DNA from: UMGS1613 sp963616135 | Lineage (GTDB): Bacteria; Bacillota_I; Bacilli_A; RF39; UBA660 | Length of the DNA: 21,705 nucleotides | Assembly (NCBI GenBank): GCA_963616135.1 | Contig: CAVEJT010000014.1 | Span: 1-21,705, forward strand | Reading direction: 5' to 3' | Shown: piece by piece, positions 7,909 through 15,450 of the stretch | Layout of the letters: every line of letters starts with the position of its first letter | Position numbering within the stretch: the first letter of the stretch is position 1 | Made by a program: the position numbers and the translations under genes | The notes under the pieces: model-generated | Told to the model about the DNA's origin: nothing | Database searches by the model: none | Seen by the model: the letters and a program-made list of their open reading frames with translations, nothing else

Positions 7909-9039
7909 TTAATCTAATTTAGACTTTAAAACTTCTATTACTGGGCGAACGCCAAAAACGTCCGAACGAGCAATGTAGACACCGCACACATTAGATGTAT
8001 AATATACTATCCAAGCAATGGAAATACTGCTAGAAGAACTCAAAGAAGAAGCTGTCCAATATCCAGACATAGTTACCATTGATGAGGAAGGTACAACTGC
8101 ATTATTTAAGCATCCATAATCTGTACATAACACGGATATTCTATCATATAACCATCCATATTTACATCCACTCGTATTTCCTTTTGTGCATGTGTCACTT
8201 TCTGTTGTTGTATTCGTATCAAGCCAATAGTAATCAGTTGATGTTACCTCATCATACGTTGTGTTTCCTGTAATAGTAGCTATTTCTTGAGCTGTTATTA
8301 ATCTTGCTTTATAGCCACTATAATCTATTGTATAATATGCACCACTATCATCATAACGTTGCCCTCTTTGGTCCATTGTGTAATTTGATGGAGTTTCTGT
8401 TCCGACCCATGATGCTGTATCTGTTTTAAGTTGTGCTAATACTTCATTTGGTCCTGATGCATTACTTCCACTTGAGTTCCATACAATAAGTGCTGTAGTG
8501 TTATGATCTAAGATAAGATTTACTTTATCTCCTCCATCATAATTAAATATATAGAATTTCATACATCCACTCTTTACTCCTGTATTACTTTGTGTTTCTG
8601 TATAGTCATTACATTGTTCACCTGTGTCTACATTAAAATATACAATTTCTCCATTTTGATAGGTTCTTGGAGGAGTTGGAATACAATCTTCATTATTTAC
8701 TATCTCATAGTCAAAACCATCATTATAAGTTGCTTTTACTGTCATATAATTGGTTATATCTTTTTTATCTTTATATTTTACAGGTTTCTTTAAGTTTTTG
8801 TTATCTACTAAATCTTTAATTTTTATACAATAAGTTTTATTATTTCTTTTAGTATAATAATCACTATTATCATCTATATAAAGACTAGTAGCGCTATATA
8901 TAATTTTTTCTATTGCCTCGTCTCCACTTTTATTACTTTTAACAGAATTAATAATTTTAGGAAACACTAACAACACTATCATTGATAGTATTATCATTAC
9001 CCCAAGTAATTCTATAATTGTAAAACCTTTATTTTTCAT
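7909..9039 (-). CDS. Prepilin-type protein with C-terminal DUF6273/C-type-lectin-like domain
   Basis: A 376-residue protein. The N-terminus MKNKGFTIIELLGVMIIL is a class III (type IV prepilin) signal: cleavage expected after Gly5, Glu at mature position 5, hydrophobic helix ~6-28. Residues ~30-115 resemble a pilin core with Lys-rich stretches. From ~120 a second, Cys-containing domain runs to the end, containing SGYWTASS, AWIV and a closing GVRPVIEV. GYW...W.V...GVRP is the pattern of DUF6273/DUF1566-like repeats with a proposed C-type-lectin-like fold; I assign this by pattern only. Likely exported and displayed on the surface, perhaps as a pilus-tip or pseudopilin adhesin. Monocistronic, with its own promoter and terminator. 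Codons 334-365 are strikingly NNY-rich and GC-rich compared with the rest of the gene. No pilus assembly gene is in the window. Confidence 0.85.
   Translation of the reverse strand: MKNKGFTIIELLGVMIILSMIVLLVFPKIINSVKSNKSGDEAIEKIIYSATSLYIDDNSDYYTKRNNKTYCIKIKDLVDNKNLKKPVKYKDKKDITNYMTVKATYNDGFDYEIVNNEDCIPTPPRTYQNGEIVYFNVDTGEQCNDYTETQSNTGVKSGCMKFYIFNYDGGDKVNLILDHNTTALIVWNSSGSNASGPNEVLAQLKTDTASWVGTETPSNYTMDQRGQRYDDSGAYYTIDYSGYKARLITAQEIATITGNTTYDEVTSTDYYWLDTNTTTESDTCTKGNTSGCKYGWLYDRISVLCTDYGCLNNAVVPSSSMVTMSGYWTASSLSSSSSISIAWIVYYTSNVCGVYIARSDVFGVRPVIEVLKSKLD
7945..8040 (-). other. Candidate hypervariable (DGR-type) region at the 3' end of the pilin-like gene
   Basis: Codons 334-365, between WTASSL and PVIEV. 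By hand count 26 of 32 codons end in T or C, against 11 of 32 for the first 32 codons of the same gene and 8 of 20 for the codons at 8281-8340. Ile is ATT in three of four cases, whereas ATA predominates in the N-terminal segment, and rare codons such as CGC, CGT, TCG and GAC appear. Bases 7941-7990 are 28/50 GC. Codons derived from AAY by adenine randomisation would look like this. No template repeat or reverse transcriptase was found in the window. Confidence 0.4.
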
Positions 9040-9062
9040 ATCATCACTCTTTTACTATAATA

Positions 9063-9091
9063 AGTATATAAAAAAATTGACATAAAGTCAA
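9063..9091 (-). promoter_or_regulatory. Promoter of the pilin-like gene, overlapping the upstream terminator
   Basis: TTGACT (9086-9091) and TATACT (9063-9068) are spaced by 17 bases on the minus strand. The -35 box is part of the terminator hairpin of the preceding gene. Predicted leader about 17 bases before the ATG at 9039. Confidence 0.65.
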
Positions 9092-9096
9092 TTTTT
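9070..9096 (-). terminator. Intrinsic terminator of the DUF5684-like gene
   Basis: A perfect 10-bp stem (arms 9087-9096 and 9072-9081, loop of five) closes with a run of seven T on the minus strand. It overlaps the stop codon at 9095-9097. Confidence 0.85.
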
Positions 9097-9715
9097 ATTG
9101 TACTTGTTTTCCACAATTTACACAAAACTTAGCACCCTGTAGTATTTCACTTCCACATCCTGTACAAAATATTTTATTAGATTCTTTTACAATAGATTCA
9201 GGTTTTATAGGTTCTACTATTTTATTTTGAACCTCGACATTACTTACCTGTGAGTTTGGATTCATAGCTTGTGCTTGAGGATTAAAACCTTGCCCTTTTA
9301 GTGGATCTATTATATTGTTAACGCTATTCACCATAGTTTTTTCATTTTCACGTTCAAATGCTAAAATAGCCATAAATACAATATTTAAGAATATTAAACC
9401 TACTGCAAATCCACTAGATTTATTAAATTTATGAGCAAGTCCTATATACATCATAATAATAACATATATATTAACTATTGGTAAGAACATTAATACTATA
9501 TACCACATAGGTAATTCTGCTATTTCAAGAAATACAATAAGATTATAAATAGGTACTATTGATGCCCATCCTGGTTTATCACATTTTTTAAATACTTTCC
9601 ATACACATATAATACCAAATATAGAAATTGCTAAACTAAACAATATAAGTGGTATAAATATTAGAAAACTAAAATTATTAACACTTATAGAACCATAATA
9701 ACTATAATCATACAT
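9095..9715 (-). CDS. DUF5684-like membrane protein with C-terminal zinc ribbon
   Basis: About 206 residues. The N-terminal half has four hydrophobic segments: one near the start, then around WYIVLMFLPIVNIYVIIMMY, and a later one ending before the ERENEKT stretch. The loop CDKPGWASIVPIYN is typical of DUF5684 proteins. A polar, Asn/Gln/Pro-rich linker (~125-175) leads to a zinc ribbon with two CxxC pairs (FCTGCG...FCVNCGK) at the extreme C-terminus. Function unknown; the ribbon is probably cytoplasmic. An upstream in-frame ATG at 9724 would add three residues, but AGGAG (9725-9729) directly abuts it and is nine bases from the ATG at 9715, so I use 9715. Monocistronic, between its own promoter and terminator. 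Confidence 0.82.
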   Translation of the reverse strand: MYDYSYYGSISVNNFSFLIFIPLILFSLAISIFGIICVWKVFKKCDKPGWASIVPIYNLIVFLEIAELPMWYIVLMFLPIVNIYVIIMMYIGLAHKFNKSSGFAVGLIFLNIVFMAILAFERENEKTMVNSVNNIIDPLKGQGFNPQAQAMNPNSQVSNVEVQNKIVEPIKPESIVKESNKIFCTGCGSEILQGAKFCVNCGKQVQ

Positions 9716-9740
9716 AACACACATCTCCTATTCTATTAAT

Positions 9741-9769
9741 ATTATATAATTAAATTATATTTTTTTCAA
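9741..9769 (-). promoter_or_regulatory. Promoter of the DUF5684-like gene
   Basis: TTGAAA (9764-9769), 17-base spacer, TATAAT (9741-9746) on the minus strand. It begins directly after the T-tract of the PFOR terminator. The predicted leader is about 19 bases to the ATG at 9715. Confidence 0.7.
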
Positions 9770-9770
9770 T

Positions 9771-9797
9771 AAAAAGAAACTAAGTTATTTAGTTTCT
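9771..9797 (-). terminator. Intrinsic terminator of the PFOR gene
   Basis: A 9-bp perfect stem (arms 9789-9797 and 9775-9783, loop of five) followed by five T on the minus strand. It overlaps the PFOR stop codon at 9785-9787. Confidence 0.8.
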
Positions 9798-12700
9798 AAA
9801 TTTTTATAATATTCATATCTAGCAATAGCTTCTTTTTTATTTAAATCTAATAGTTCTTCTGCATGATTAGGGTTTACTTTCTTAAGCATCGAATATCTAG
9901 TTTGTAAATTTAAAAATTCATCATATTTGTTAAAATCAACATTTTTACTATCTAATTTAAATCCAGTTATAGGATGTCTTCTAAAAGTTAAAAAGTACCC
10001 TGAATCTACTGCAAGTTTTTGCATATTTACTGTATTACTCATACCACCTTTAATACCATGTGATATACAAGGAGCATAAGCAATTACTATTGATGGTCCA
10101 TTATAATCGTTTGCTTCTTTTAATGTTTTTAATACTTGCATCATATTAGCACCTAATGATATACAACCTACATATGCATTTGGATAACTCATAGCAATAC
10201 GAGCTAAATCTTTTTTATTAGTAGATTTACCACTTGTAGCAAAAGATGCTATAGAACCTATTTTACTTGACTTACTTGATTGACCACCAGTATTAGAATA
10301 TACTTCTGTATCAAGTACTAAAATATTTATATTATCACTTGTAGATAGTACATGATCAATACCACTAAATCCTATATCATAAGCCCAACCATCGCCACCT
10401 ATACACCAATAATTTCTAGATATTATATATTCTTTCAAGTTTTTTAATTCATCTGGTATATCACAAGTTAACTTATTATAAACCTCACGTGTTACATCAT
10501 AACTATCATAATTTTCTAACCATTTCTTAAATAATTCACTATTAGAATTATCCATATTATTTTCCATTATAGTTTTAATTCTATTTCTAATTAAATTATT
10601 TGCAAGTAACATACCATAACCATATTCTGCATTATCTTCAAATAAAGATGATGCCCAAGGTATACTATAAGGAGTCTCTGGAGCACTTCCTCCATATATT
10701 GATGAACATCCTGTTGCATTCGCAACTACTAAATTATCTCCAAATAATTGAGTAAGTATCTTAATATAAGCAGTTTCCCCACATCCAGCACATGAACCAC
10801 AATATTCAAATTTAGGTTTTATAAATTGACTCCCCTTTATAGTTAATTTATTTACTATATCTTTATTACTTATATTATTATCTAAATAATCAAATACATT
10901 TTGTACATTATCTTTTAATTCTTCTTTTAATGATTTAAATACTAATGCTTTATTACCTTTCATACCAGGACATGTATTTATACAAAGACCACAACCAGTA
11001 CAATTTTTAATACATATTCCAATAGCAAAATAATATCCTTTGAGCGCTATAGCAGGAACACATATATTTTTGACAAACAAAGGAGCTTTATTATATTCCT
11101 CTTCATTTAATAAATAAGGTCTAATTACAGAATGAGGACATACAAATGAACATTGACCACAATTAATACAATTACTACTTATATAATGAGGTACTAATGA
11201 TGCGATAAACTTATCTTCTAATTTAGTAGTGGCTCCTTCAAATACACCATCTTTAATATTAGAAAAAGCAGATACAGGTAAACTATTTCCCTCTCTTTTA
11301 AACATAGCATCTAAAGAATCTTTAATAACTAATTCCTTATCTGTCTTCACTATATTTATTTCTTTTATAAGTTTCTCAGTTTTATCAAGAGCTTCAATAT
11401 TAGCATTTACTATATCATCACCCTTTTTACTAAATTTATTTTTTATATATTTTATTAGTTCTTCTTTAGCAAATTTATAATCTACTAAATTAGTAACATA
11501 TAATATTGCACATTCCATAATCATACTTATCTTATTACCAAGACCTACATGATTTGCGATATCATAAGCATTTAAAGTATAAATTTTAGCCTTTTTTTCT
11601 ATTAATAAATTACTTAAATTTTTGCTAAAACTATTTATAAGTTCTTCTTCACTTTTACTAGTATTAATAAGTACTATAGCATTCTTACTAATACTTTTAA
11701 TCATTTCAAATTCATTAAAATAACTATCACGAGAAACTACAAATATATCTGGATTTTCAACATAATAAGTAGATCTTATTTTTTTATCACTTATTCTTAA
11801 ATGTGATACTGTTACTCCACCACTTTTCTTAGAATCATATTGGAAATAACCTTGTACATAATTATTAGTATTATCACCTATTAATTTTATTATAGATTTA
11901 GAAGCACTTACCATACCATCTGAACCATAACCATATATAAGTATTTCTTTACCAAATTTAAGTTTAAAATCACTTTCCTTTAAACTTAAATTAGTAACAT
12001 CATCATTTATTCCTATAGTAAAATTATCTTTTGGATTATCTAACATATAATATACTGCTTTTATTTGAGCTGGAGTTGTATTTTTACTTGATAGACCATA
12101 TCTACCACCTACTATAGTAATATCTTTATCATTTATTGATGAAACTACATCTAAATATAATGGTTCTCTAGTTCCAAACTCTTTTGTTCTATCAAGAACA
12201 GCAATTTTTTCTACTGAACTAGGTAATACATTTTTAAGATACTTAGTACTGAAAGGTCTATATAAATGAACCTCAATAAGACCTAATTCTTCATCTAATG
12301 AGTCAATTACTTCTTTTATAGTTTCACATACTGAACCGATTGCTACTATTACTTTTTTAGCATTCGTACTACCGTAGTAATTAAATGGTTTATAATCTGT
12401 ACCTGCTATTTTATTTATTTTATCCATATAATCATTTACTATATCAGGAACTTTATCATAATATTTATTTCTTATTTCAGTAGCTTGAAAATATATATCA
12501 TCATTTTGCGCTGTTCCTCTAGTATTTGGCTTATTTGGATTGAGTGCTCTATCTCTAAATTTTTTTAAAGCTTCTTTATTTAATAAATTTTTAAAGTCTT
12601 CCATTTCTAAAATATTTATTTTGTTTATTTCATGACTAGTTCTAAAACCATCAAAAAAATGCATAAAAGGTAAACTTGCTTCAATAGCAGATAAATGAGC

Positions 12701-13162
12701 TATTCCACTTAAGTATGCAGTATCTTGTACAGAAGAAGATGCTAACATACAAAAACCTGTTGAACGGGTAGCATATACATCTTGATGATCTCCAAAAATA
12801 CTTAAAGCATGAGTAGATAATGAACGAGCTGCAACATGCATAACACATGGCAACATCTCTCCTGCCATTTTATACATATTAGGTATCATTAATAATAATC
12901 CCTGACTTGCAGTAAAAGTGGTTGCTAAAACTCCGTTTTGTAGGGCGCCATGAATTACCCCAGCAGCACCTGCTTCACTTTGCATTTCAACAACTTTAAC
13001 CTTATCATTAAACATATTTAATTTATTACTATTACTCCATTCATCCAAATGTTCTGCCATAGGACTTGAAGGAGTTATAGGATAGATTCCAGCTAGTTCT
13101 GTAAACATATAAGAAACAGTAGCACATGCCTCATTTCCATCCATAGTTTTTATTTGTTTCAT
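9785..13162 (-). CDS. nifJ: Pyruvate:ferredoxin (flavodoxin) oxidoreductase, single-chain
   Basis: A single-chain enzyme of 1125 residues from the preferred start. It oxidises pyruvate with CoA to acetyl-CoA and CO2 and passes electrons to ferredoxin or flavodoxin, the main anaerobic route from pyruvate. Domains in order: pyruvate-binding N-terminus with YPITPSSPMAEH, domain II/III, a two-cluster ferredoxin domain (CINCGQCSFVCPH near residue 665 and CTGCGLCINTCPG near 722), the proximal-cluster cysteines CGSCAGCGE near 790, and the TPP-binding GGDGWAYDIG and NTGGQ near 925 and 958. All cluster cysteines are present. The frame also extends to a TTG at 13186, but those extra codons are the promoter's TATAAT; the ATG at 13162 has GGTGAT four bases ahead. 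Monocistronic, lying between surface-protein genes with no ferredoxin or hydrogenase neighbour. Confidence 0.96.
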   Translation of the reverse strand: MKQIKTMDGNEACATVSYMFTELAGIYPITPSSPMAEHLDEWSNSNKLNMFNDKVKVVEMQSEAGAAGVIHGALQNGVLATTFTASQGLLLMIPNMYKMAGEMLPCVMHVAARSLSTHALSIFGDHQDVYATRSTGFCMLASSSVQDTAYLSGIAHLSAIEASLPFMHFFDGFRTSHEINKINILEMEDFKNLLNKEALKKFRDRALNPNKPNTRGTAQNDDIYFQATEIRNKYYDKVPDIVNDYMDKINKIAGTDYKPFNYYGSTNAKKVIVAIGSVCETIKEVIDSLDEELGLIEVHLYRPFSTKYLKNVLPSSVEKIAVLDRTKEFGTREPLYLDVVSSINDKDITIVGGRYGLSSKNTTPAQIKAVYYMLDNPKDNFTIGINDDVTNLSLKESDFKLKFGKEILIYGYGSDGMVSASKSIIKLIGDNTNNYVQGYFQYDSKKSGGVTVSHLRISDKKIRSTYYVENPDIFVVSRDSYFNEFEMIKSISKNAIVLINTSKSEEELINSFSKNLSNLLIEKKAKIYTLNAYDIANHVGLGNKISMIMECAILYVTNLVDYKFAKEELIKYIKNKFSKKGDDIVNANIEALDKTEKLIKEINIVKTDKELVIKDSLDAMFKREGNSLPVSAFSNIKDGVFEGATTKLEDKFIASLVPHYISSNCINCGQCSFVCPHSVIRPYLLNEEEYNKAPLFVKNICVPAIALKGYYFAIGICIKNCTGCGLCINTCPGMKGNKALVFKSLKEELKDNVQNVFDYLDNNISNKDIVNKLTIKGSQFIKPKFEYCGSCAGCGETAYIKILTQLFGDNLVVANATGCSSIYGGSAPETPYSIPWASSLFEDNAEYGYGMLLANNLIRNRIKTIMENNMDNSNSELFKKWLENYDSYDVTREVYNKLTCDIPDELKNLKEYIISRNYWCIGGDGWAYDIGFSGIDHVLSTSDNINILVLDTEVYSNTGGQSSKSSKIGSIASFATSGKSTNKKDLARIAMSYPNAYVGCISLGANMMQVLKTLKEANDYNGPSIVIAYAPCISHGIKGGMSNTVNMQKLAVDSGYFLTFRRHPITGFKLDSKNVDFNKYDEFLNLQTRYSMLKKVNPNHAEELLDLNKKEAIARYEYYKNLETK

Positions 13163-13177
13163 TTTATCACCAATATA

Positions 13178-13206
13178 ATTATACAATAAAAAAGATATTA
13201 TTTAAA
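13178..13206 (-). promoter_or_regulatory. Promoter of the PFOR gene
   Basis: A perfect TATAAT (13178-13183) lies 15 bases before the PFOR ATG. The best -35 at 17 bases is a weak TTTAAA (13201-13206), within the upstream terminator hairpin. The leader would be only about 9 bases. Confidence 0.5.
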
Positions 13207-13213
13207 TATCTTT
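13188..13213 (-). terminator. Intrinsic terminator of the BspA-repeat gene
   Basis: A perfect 9-bp stem (arms 13205-13213 and 13191-13199, loop of five) ends in a run of six T on the minus strand, 22 bases after the stop codon. Confidence 0.8.
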
Positions 13214-13235
13214 CTTTAATTATTTATAATTCTCA

Positions 13236-15383
13236 CTAACTTACTACAGTAACACTTTGTGTTTTACAACCACTAAACATTCCTGATTTAAAGGTTACAT
13301 TTTCCGTGGTCCATTTACTTCCTACTTTTATTAATTCTAAATTACTACAATAGCTAAACATATCTTGCATATTTGTAACTTTAAATGTGTCAAAGTTGCT
13401 TAAATCTAAGTTTGTGAGACTACTACAATTTCTAAACATACTACCCATATCAGTTACTTTTGTGGTGTCAAATTTACTTACATTTAAGTTTGTGAGACTA
13501 CTACAACCGCTAAACATACCACCCATATCAGTTACTTTTGAAGTGTCAAAATTACTTAAATCTAGACTTGTTAAACTGCTGCAATTTTCAAACATATCAC
13601 TCATACTGGTTAAATTTGATGTATCGAAATTACTTATATCTAAACTTGAAAGACTACTACAATTTCTAAACATATACACCATTTTGCTTACTTTTGAGGT
13701 ATTAAAATTACTTAAATTTAGACTTGTTAAACTTCTACAACCTGAAAACATACTATACATAGAAGTTACTTTTGAGGTATCAAAGCTGCTTAAATCTAAG
13801 TTAGTTAAACTTATACAACCTAAAAACATATGACTCATATCAGTTACTTTTGAGGTATTGAAATTGCTTAAATTTAGACTTGTTAAACTTCTACAACCTG
13901 AAAACATATATTGCATATAAAACACCTTAGAAGTATTAAAACTACTTAAGTCTAGATTTGTAAGGTTGCTACAATCTATAAACATATATTGCATATTTGT
14001 TACATTAGATGTGTCAAAATTGCTTACATCTAATTTGGTTAAACTGCTACAATTATAAAACATAAAACTCATATCAGTTACTTTTGAGGTATTAAAATTA
14101 CTTAAATCTAAGCTTGTTAAACTGCTGCAATTATAAAACATACTATACATAGAAGTTACTTTTGAGGTATCAAATTTACTTATATCTAAACTTGTTAAAC
14201 TACTACATTTATAAAACATATATGTCATAGAAGTTACTTTTGAGGTATCAAAATTACTTAAATCTAGACTTATAAGACTGCTACAATTATAAAACATACT
14301 GTTCATCTCAGTTATTTTTGAGGTGTTGAAATTGCTTACATCTAAACTTGTGAGACCACTACAATTATAAAACATATAATACATAGAAGTTACTTTTGAG
14401 GTATCAAAATTGCTTAAGTCTAAATTTGTAAGACTATTACAATCTGTAAACATACTACTCATATTTGTTACTTGAGATGTATCAAATTTACTTAAGTCTA
14501 AATTTGTAAGACTGTTACAACCTGAAAACATACTACCCATATAAGTTACTTGAGATGTATCAAAATTATTTAAGTCTAAACTTGTTAAACTGCTACAATT
14601 ATAAAACATACTACCCATATCTGTTACTTGGGATGTATCGAGTTCAGTTAATGATTTTATTTCTTTTAATGATTTAAAATAACTAAACATATAGTTAGAT
14701 TTTTCATTCAAAATTATTTCATCTTCACTATATACATACACGGTTCCCTTTGTATCATAAAGTGCTAAAATCGTTCCATCTTGTTTATCTGATACATCTA
14801 CACTTTTTAATTTTCTTAATTTTTCTTGTGTATATCCTTCTGGTAAATCTCCATCTGATAAAAATTGTATTGTTGTTACTACTGTATCTTCTTTGTTATA
14901 TGCAATTGCTGTATCGTTAGCTAAAGTTTTTATCTTCTCATTAAATTTTTGTCCAGATAATATTACACTTTCTGGTAATTTATCTAATAATACTACCCTT
15001 CCTAATACTAGTTTTGCATACCAGTTATCTATTTTGCCCTTTATTATCTTTTTGACTTTCCCATCTTCTATTTTTAATGTTCCTTCTTCTAATCCAGGTC
15101 CATCAAATGTAATATTTATTTTTGTATTATCATCTTTTACTAATACCTTTCCATTTTCTGTTATTTTATAATCTCCTGTATTTAATATAGGGTTATTAGA
15201 TAATTCTGAATCCATAAATGCTACTCTTACTGCTCTTAAATAATTCTCAACACTTAATCTTGTTGACTCCTTTTTAGAATCTTTTATTATATTTAATACT
15301 ATTGGTGTTGTAATTAATGCAATTATTGCAAGTATTACTATTACCGCTAATAACTCTATTAATGTAAAACCTTTTCTTTTCAT
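13236..15383 (-). CDS. Prepilin-type surface protein with tandem BspA/DUF285 repeats
   Basis: A 715-residue protein. The N-terminus MKRKGFTLIELLAVIVIL is a textbook class III prepilin signal (cleavage after Gly5, Glu at mature position 5, hydrophobic helix ~6-30). Residues ~35-240 form a non-repetitive region with a pilin-like helix continuation and beta-rich segments such as GTVYVYSEDEI. From Cys263 to residue 678 there are 16 uninterrupted 26-residue repeats starting CSSLTSLDLSNFDTS and ending with a conserved M-F pair, then one degenerate copy and a short tail. These are BspA-type leucine-rich repeats (Pfam DUF285), known in surface proteins of Bacteroidales, Trichomonas and, as PARCEL elements, Mycoplasma. 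The likely role is a surface-exposed adhesin. The ATG at 15383 has GAGGT nine bases upstream. Monocistronic; no pilus assembly genes nearby. Confidence 0.9.
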   Translation of the reverse strand: MKRKGFTLIELLAVIVILAIIALITTPIVLNIIKDSKKESTRLSVENYLRAVRVAFMDSELSNNPILNTGDYKITENGKVLVKDDNTKINITFDGPGLEEGTLKIEDGKVKKIIKGKIDNWYAKLVLGRVVLLDKLPESVILSGQKFNEKIKTLANDTAIAYNKEDTVVTTIQFLSDGDLPEGYTQEKLRKLKSVDVSDKQDGTILALYDTKGTVYVYSEDEIILNEKSNYMFSYFKSLKEIKSLTELDTSQVTDMGSMFYNCSSLTSLDLNNFDTSQVTYMGSMFSGCNSLTNLDLSKFDTSQVTNMSSMFTDCNSLTNLDLSNFDTSKVTSMYYMFYNCSGLTSLDVSNFNTSKITEMNSMFYNCSSLISLDLSNFDTSKVTSMTYMFYKCSSLTSLDISKFDTSKVTSMYSMFYNCSSLTSLDLSNFNTSKVTDMSFMFYNCSSLTKLDVSNFDTSNVTNMQYMFIDCSNLTNLDLSSFNTSKVFYMQYMFSGCRSLTSLNLSNFNTSKVTDMSHMFLGCISLTNLDLSSFDTSKVTSMYSMFSGCRSLTSLNLSNFNTSKVSKMVYMFRNCSSLSSLDISNFDTSNLTSMSDMFENCSSLTSLDLSNFDTSKVTDMGGMFSGCSSLTNLNVSKFDTTKVTDMGSMFRNCSSLTNLDLSNFDTFKVTNMQDMFSYCSNLELIKVGSKWTTENVTFKSGMFSGCKTQSVTVVS
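13350..14597 (-). repeat. Sixteen tandem 78-bp coding repeats (26 residues each)
   Basis: Each unit starts at a Cys codon and is exactly 78 bases with no indels, giving 1248 bases. Between copies, protein identity is high, with changes concentrated after the conserved Met (variable MYSMF, MSHMF, MGGMF) and at Asn/Asp, Ser/Gly positions. Copies 10 and 12 share a 42-base identical block (13711-13752 and 13867-13908, exactly two units apart), although the unit between them differs. Confidence 0.95.
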
Positions 15384-15415
15384 AATATCTCTACCTCACT
15401 TATTTAACTACAATA

Positions 15416-15444
15416 ATTATACTAAAAAGTGATTGAATAATCAA
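15416..15444 (-). promoter_or_regulatory. Promoter of the BspA-repeat gene, overlapping the dnaI terminator
   Basis: TTGATT (15439-15444), 17-base spacer, TATAAT (15416-15421) on the minus strand. The -35 lies inside the dnaI terminator stem-loop. Predicted leader about 26 bases. Confidence 0.6.
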
Positions 15445-15450
15445 TCACTT
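15424..15450 (-). terminator. Intrinsic terminator of the dnaB-dnaI operon
   Basis: A perfect 10-bp stem (arms 15441-15450 and 15427-15436) with a 4-base loop, then a short T run of five including the stem end. It overlaps the dnaI TGA stop. Confidence 0.75.

Noticed and set aside
9716..9724. Upstream ATG of the DUF5684-like gene
   Set aside because: AGGAG directly touches this ATG, leaving no spacing; the ATG at 9715 is nine bases away.
13163..13186. N-terminal extension of PFOR to a TTG at 13186
   Set aside because: The extra eight codons coincide with the TATAAT box and ribosome site; the ATG at 13162 has a properly placed GGTGAT and matches the usual PFOR N-terminus.
13387..13833. 148-codon open frame on the plus strand and similar plus-strand frames at 8079, 8590, 11229, 14893 and 16151
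   Set aside because: Each is antisense to a strongly supported gene and has no ribosome site or recognisable domain. The first merely reflects the 78-bp repeats.
13350..14597. CRISPR-like periodicity
   Set aside because: The 78-bp units are contiguous, in frame and translate to BspA/DUF285 repeats; there are no unique spacers and no cas genes.
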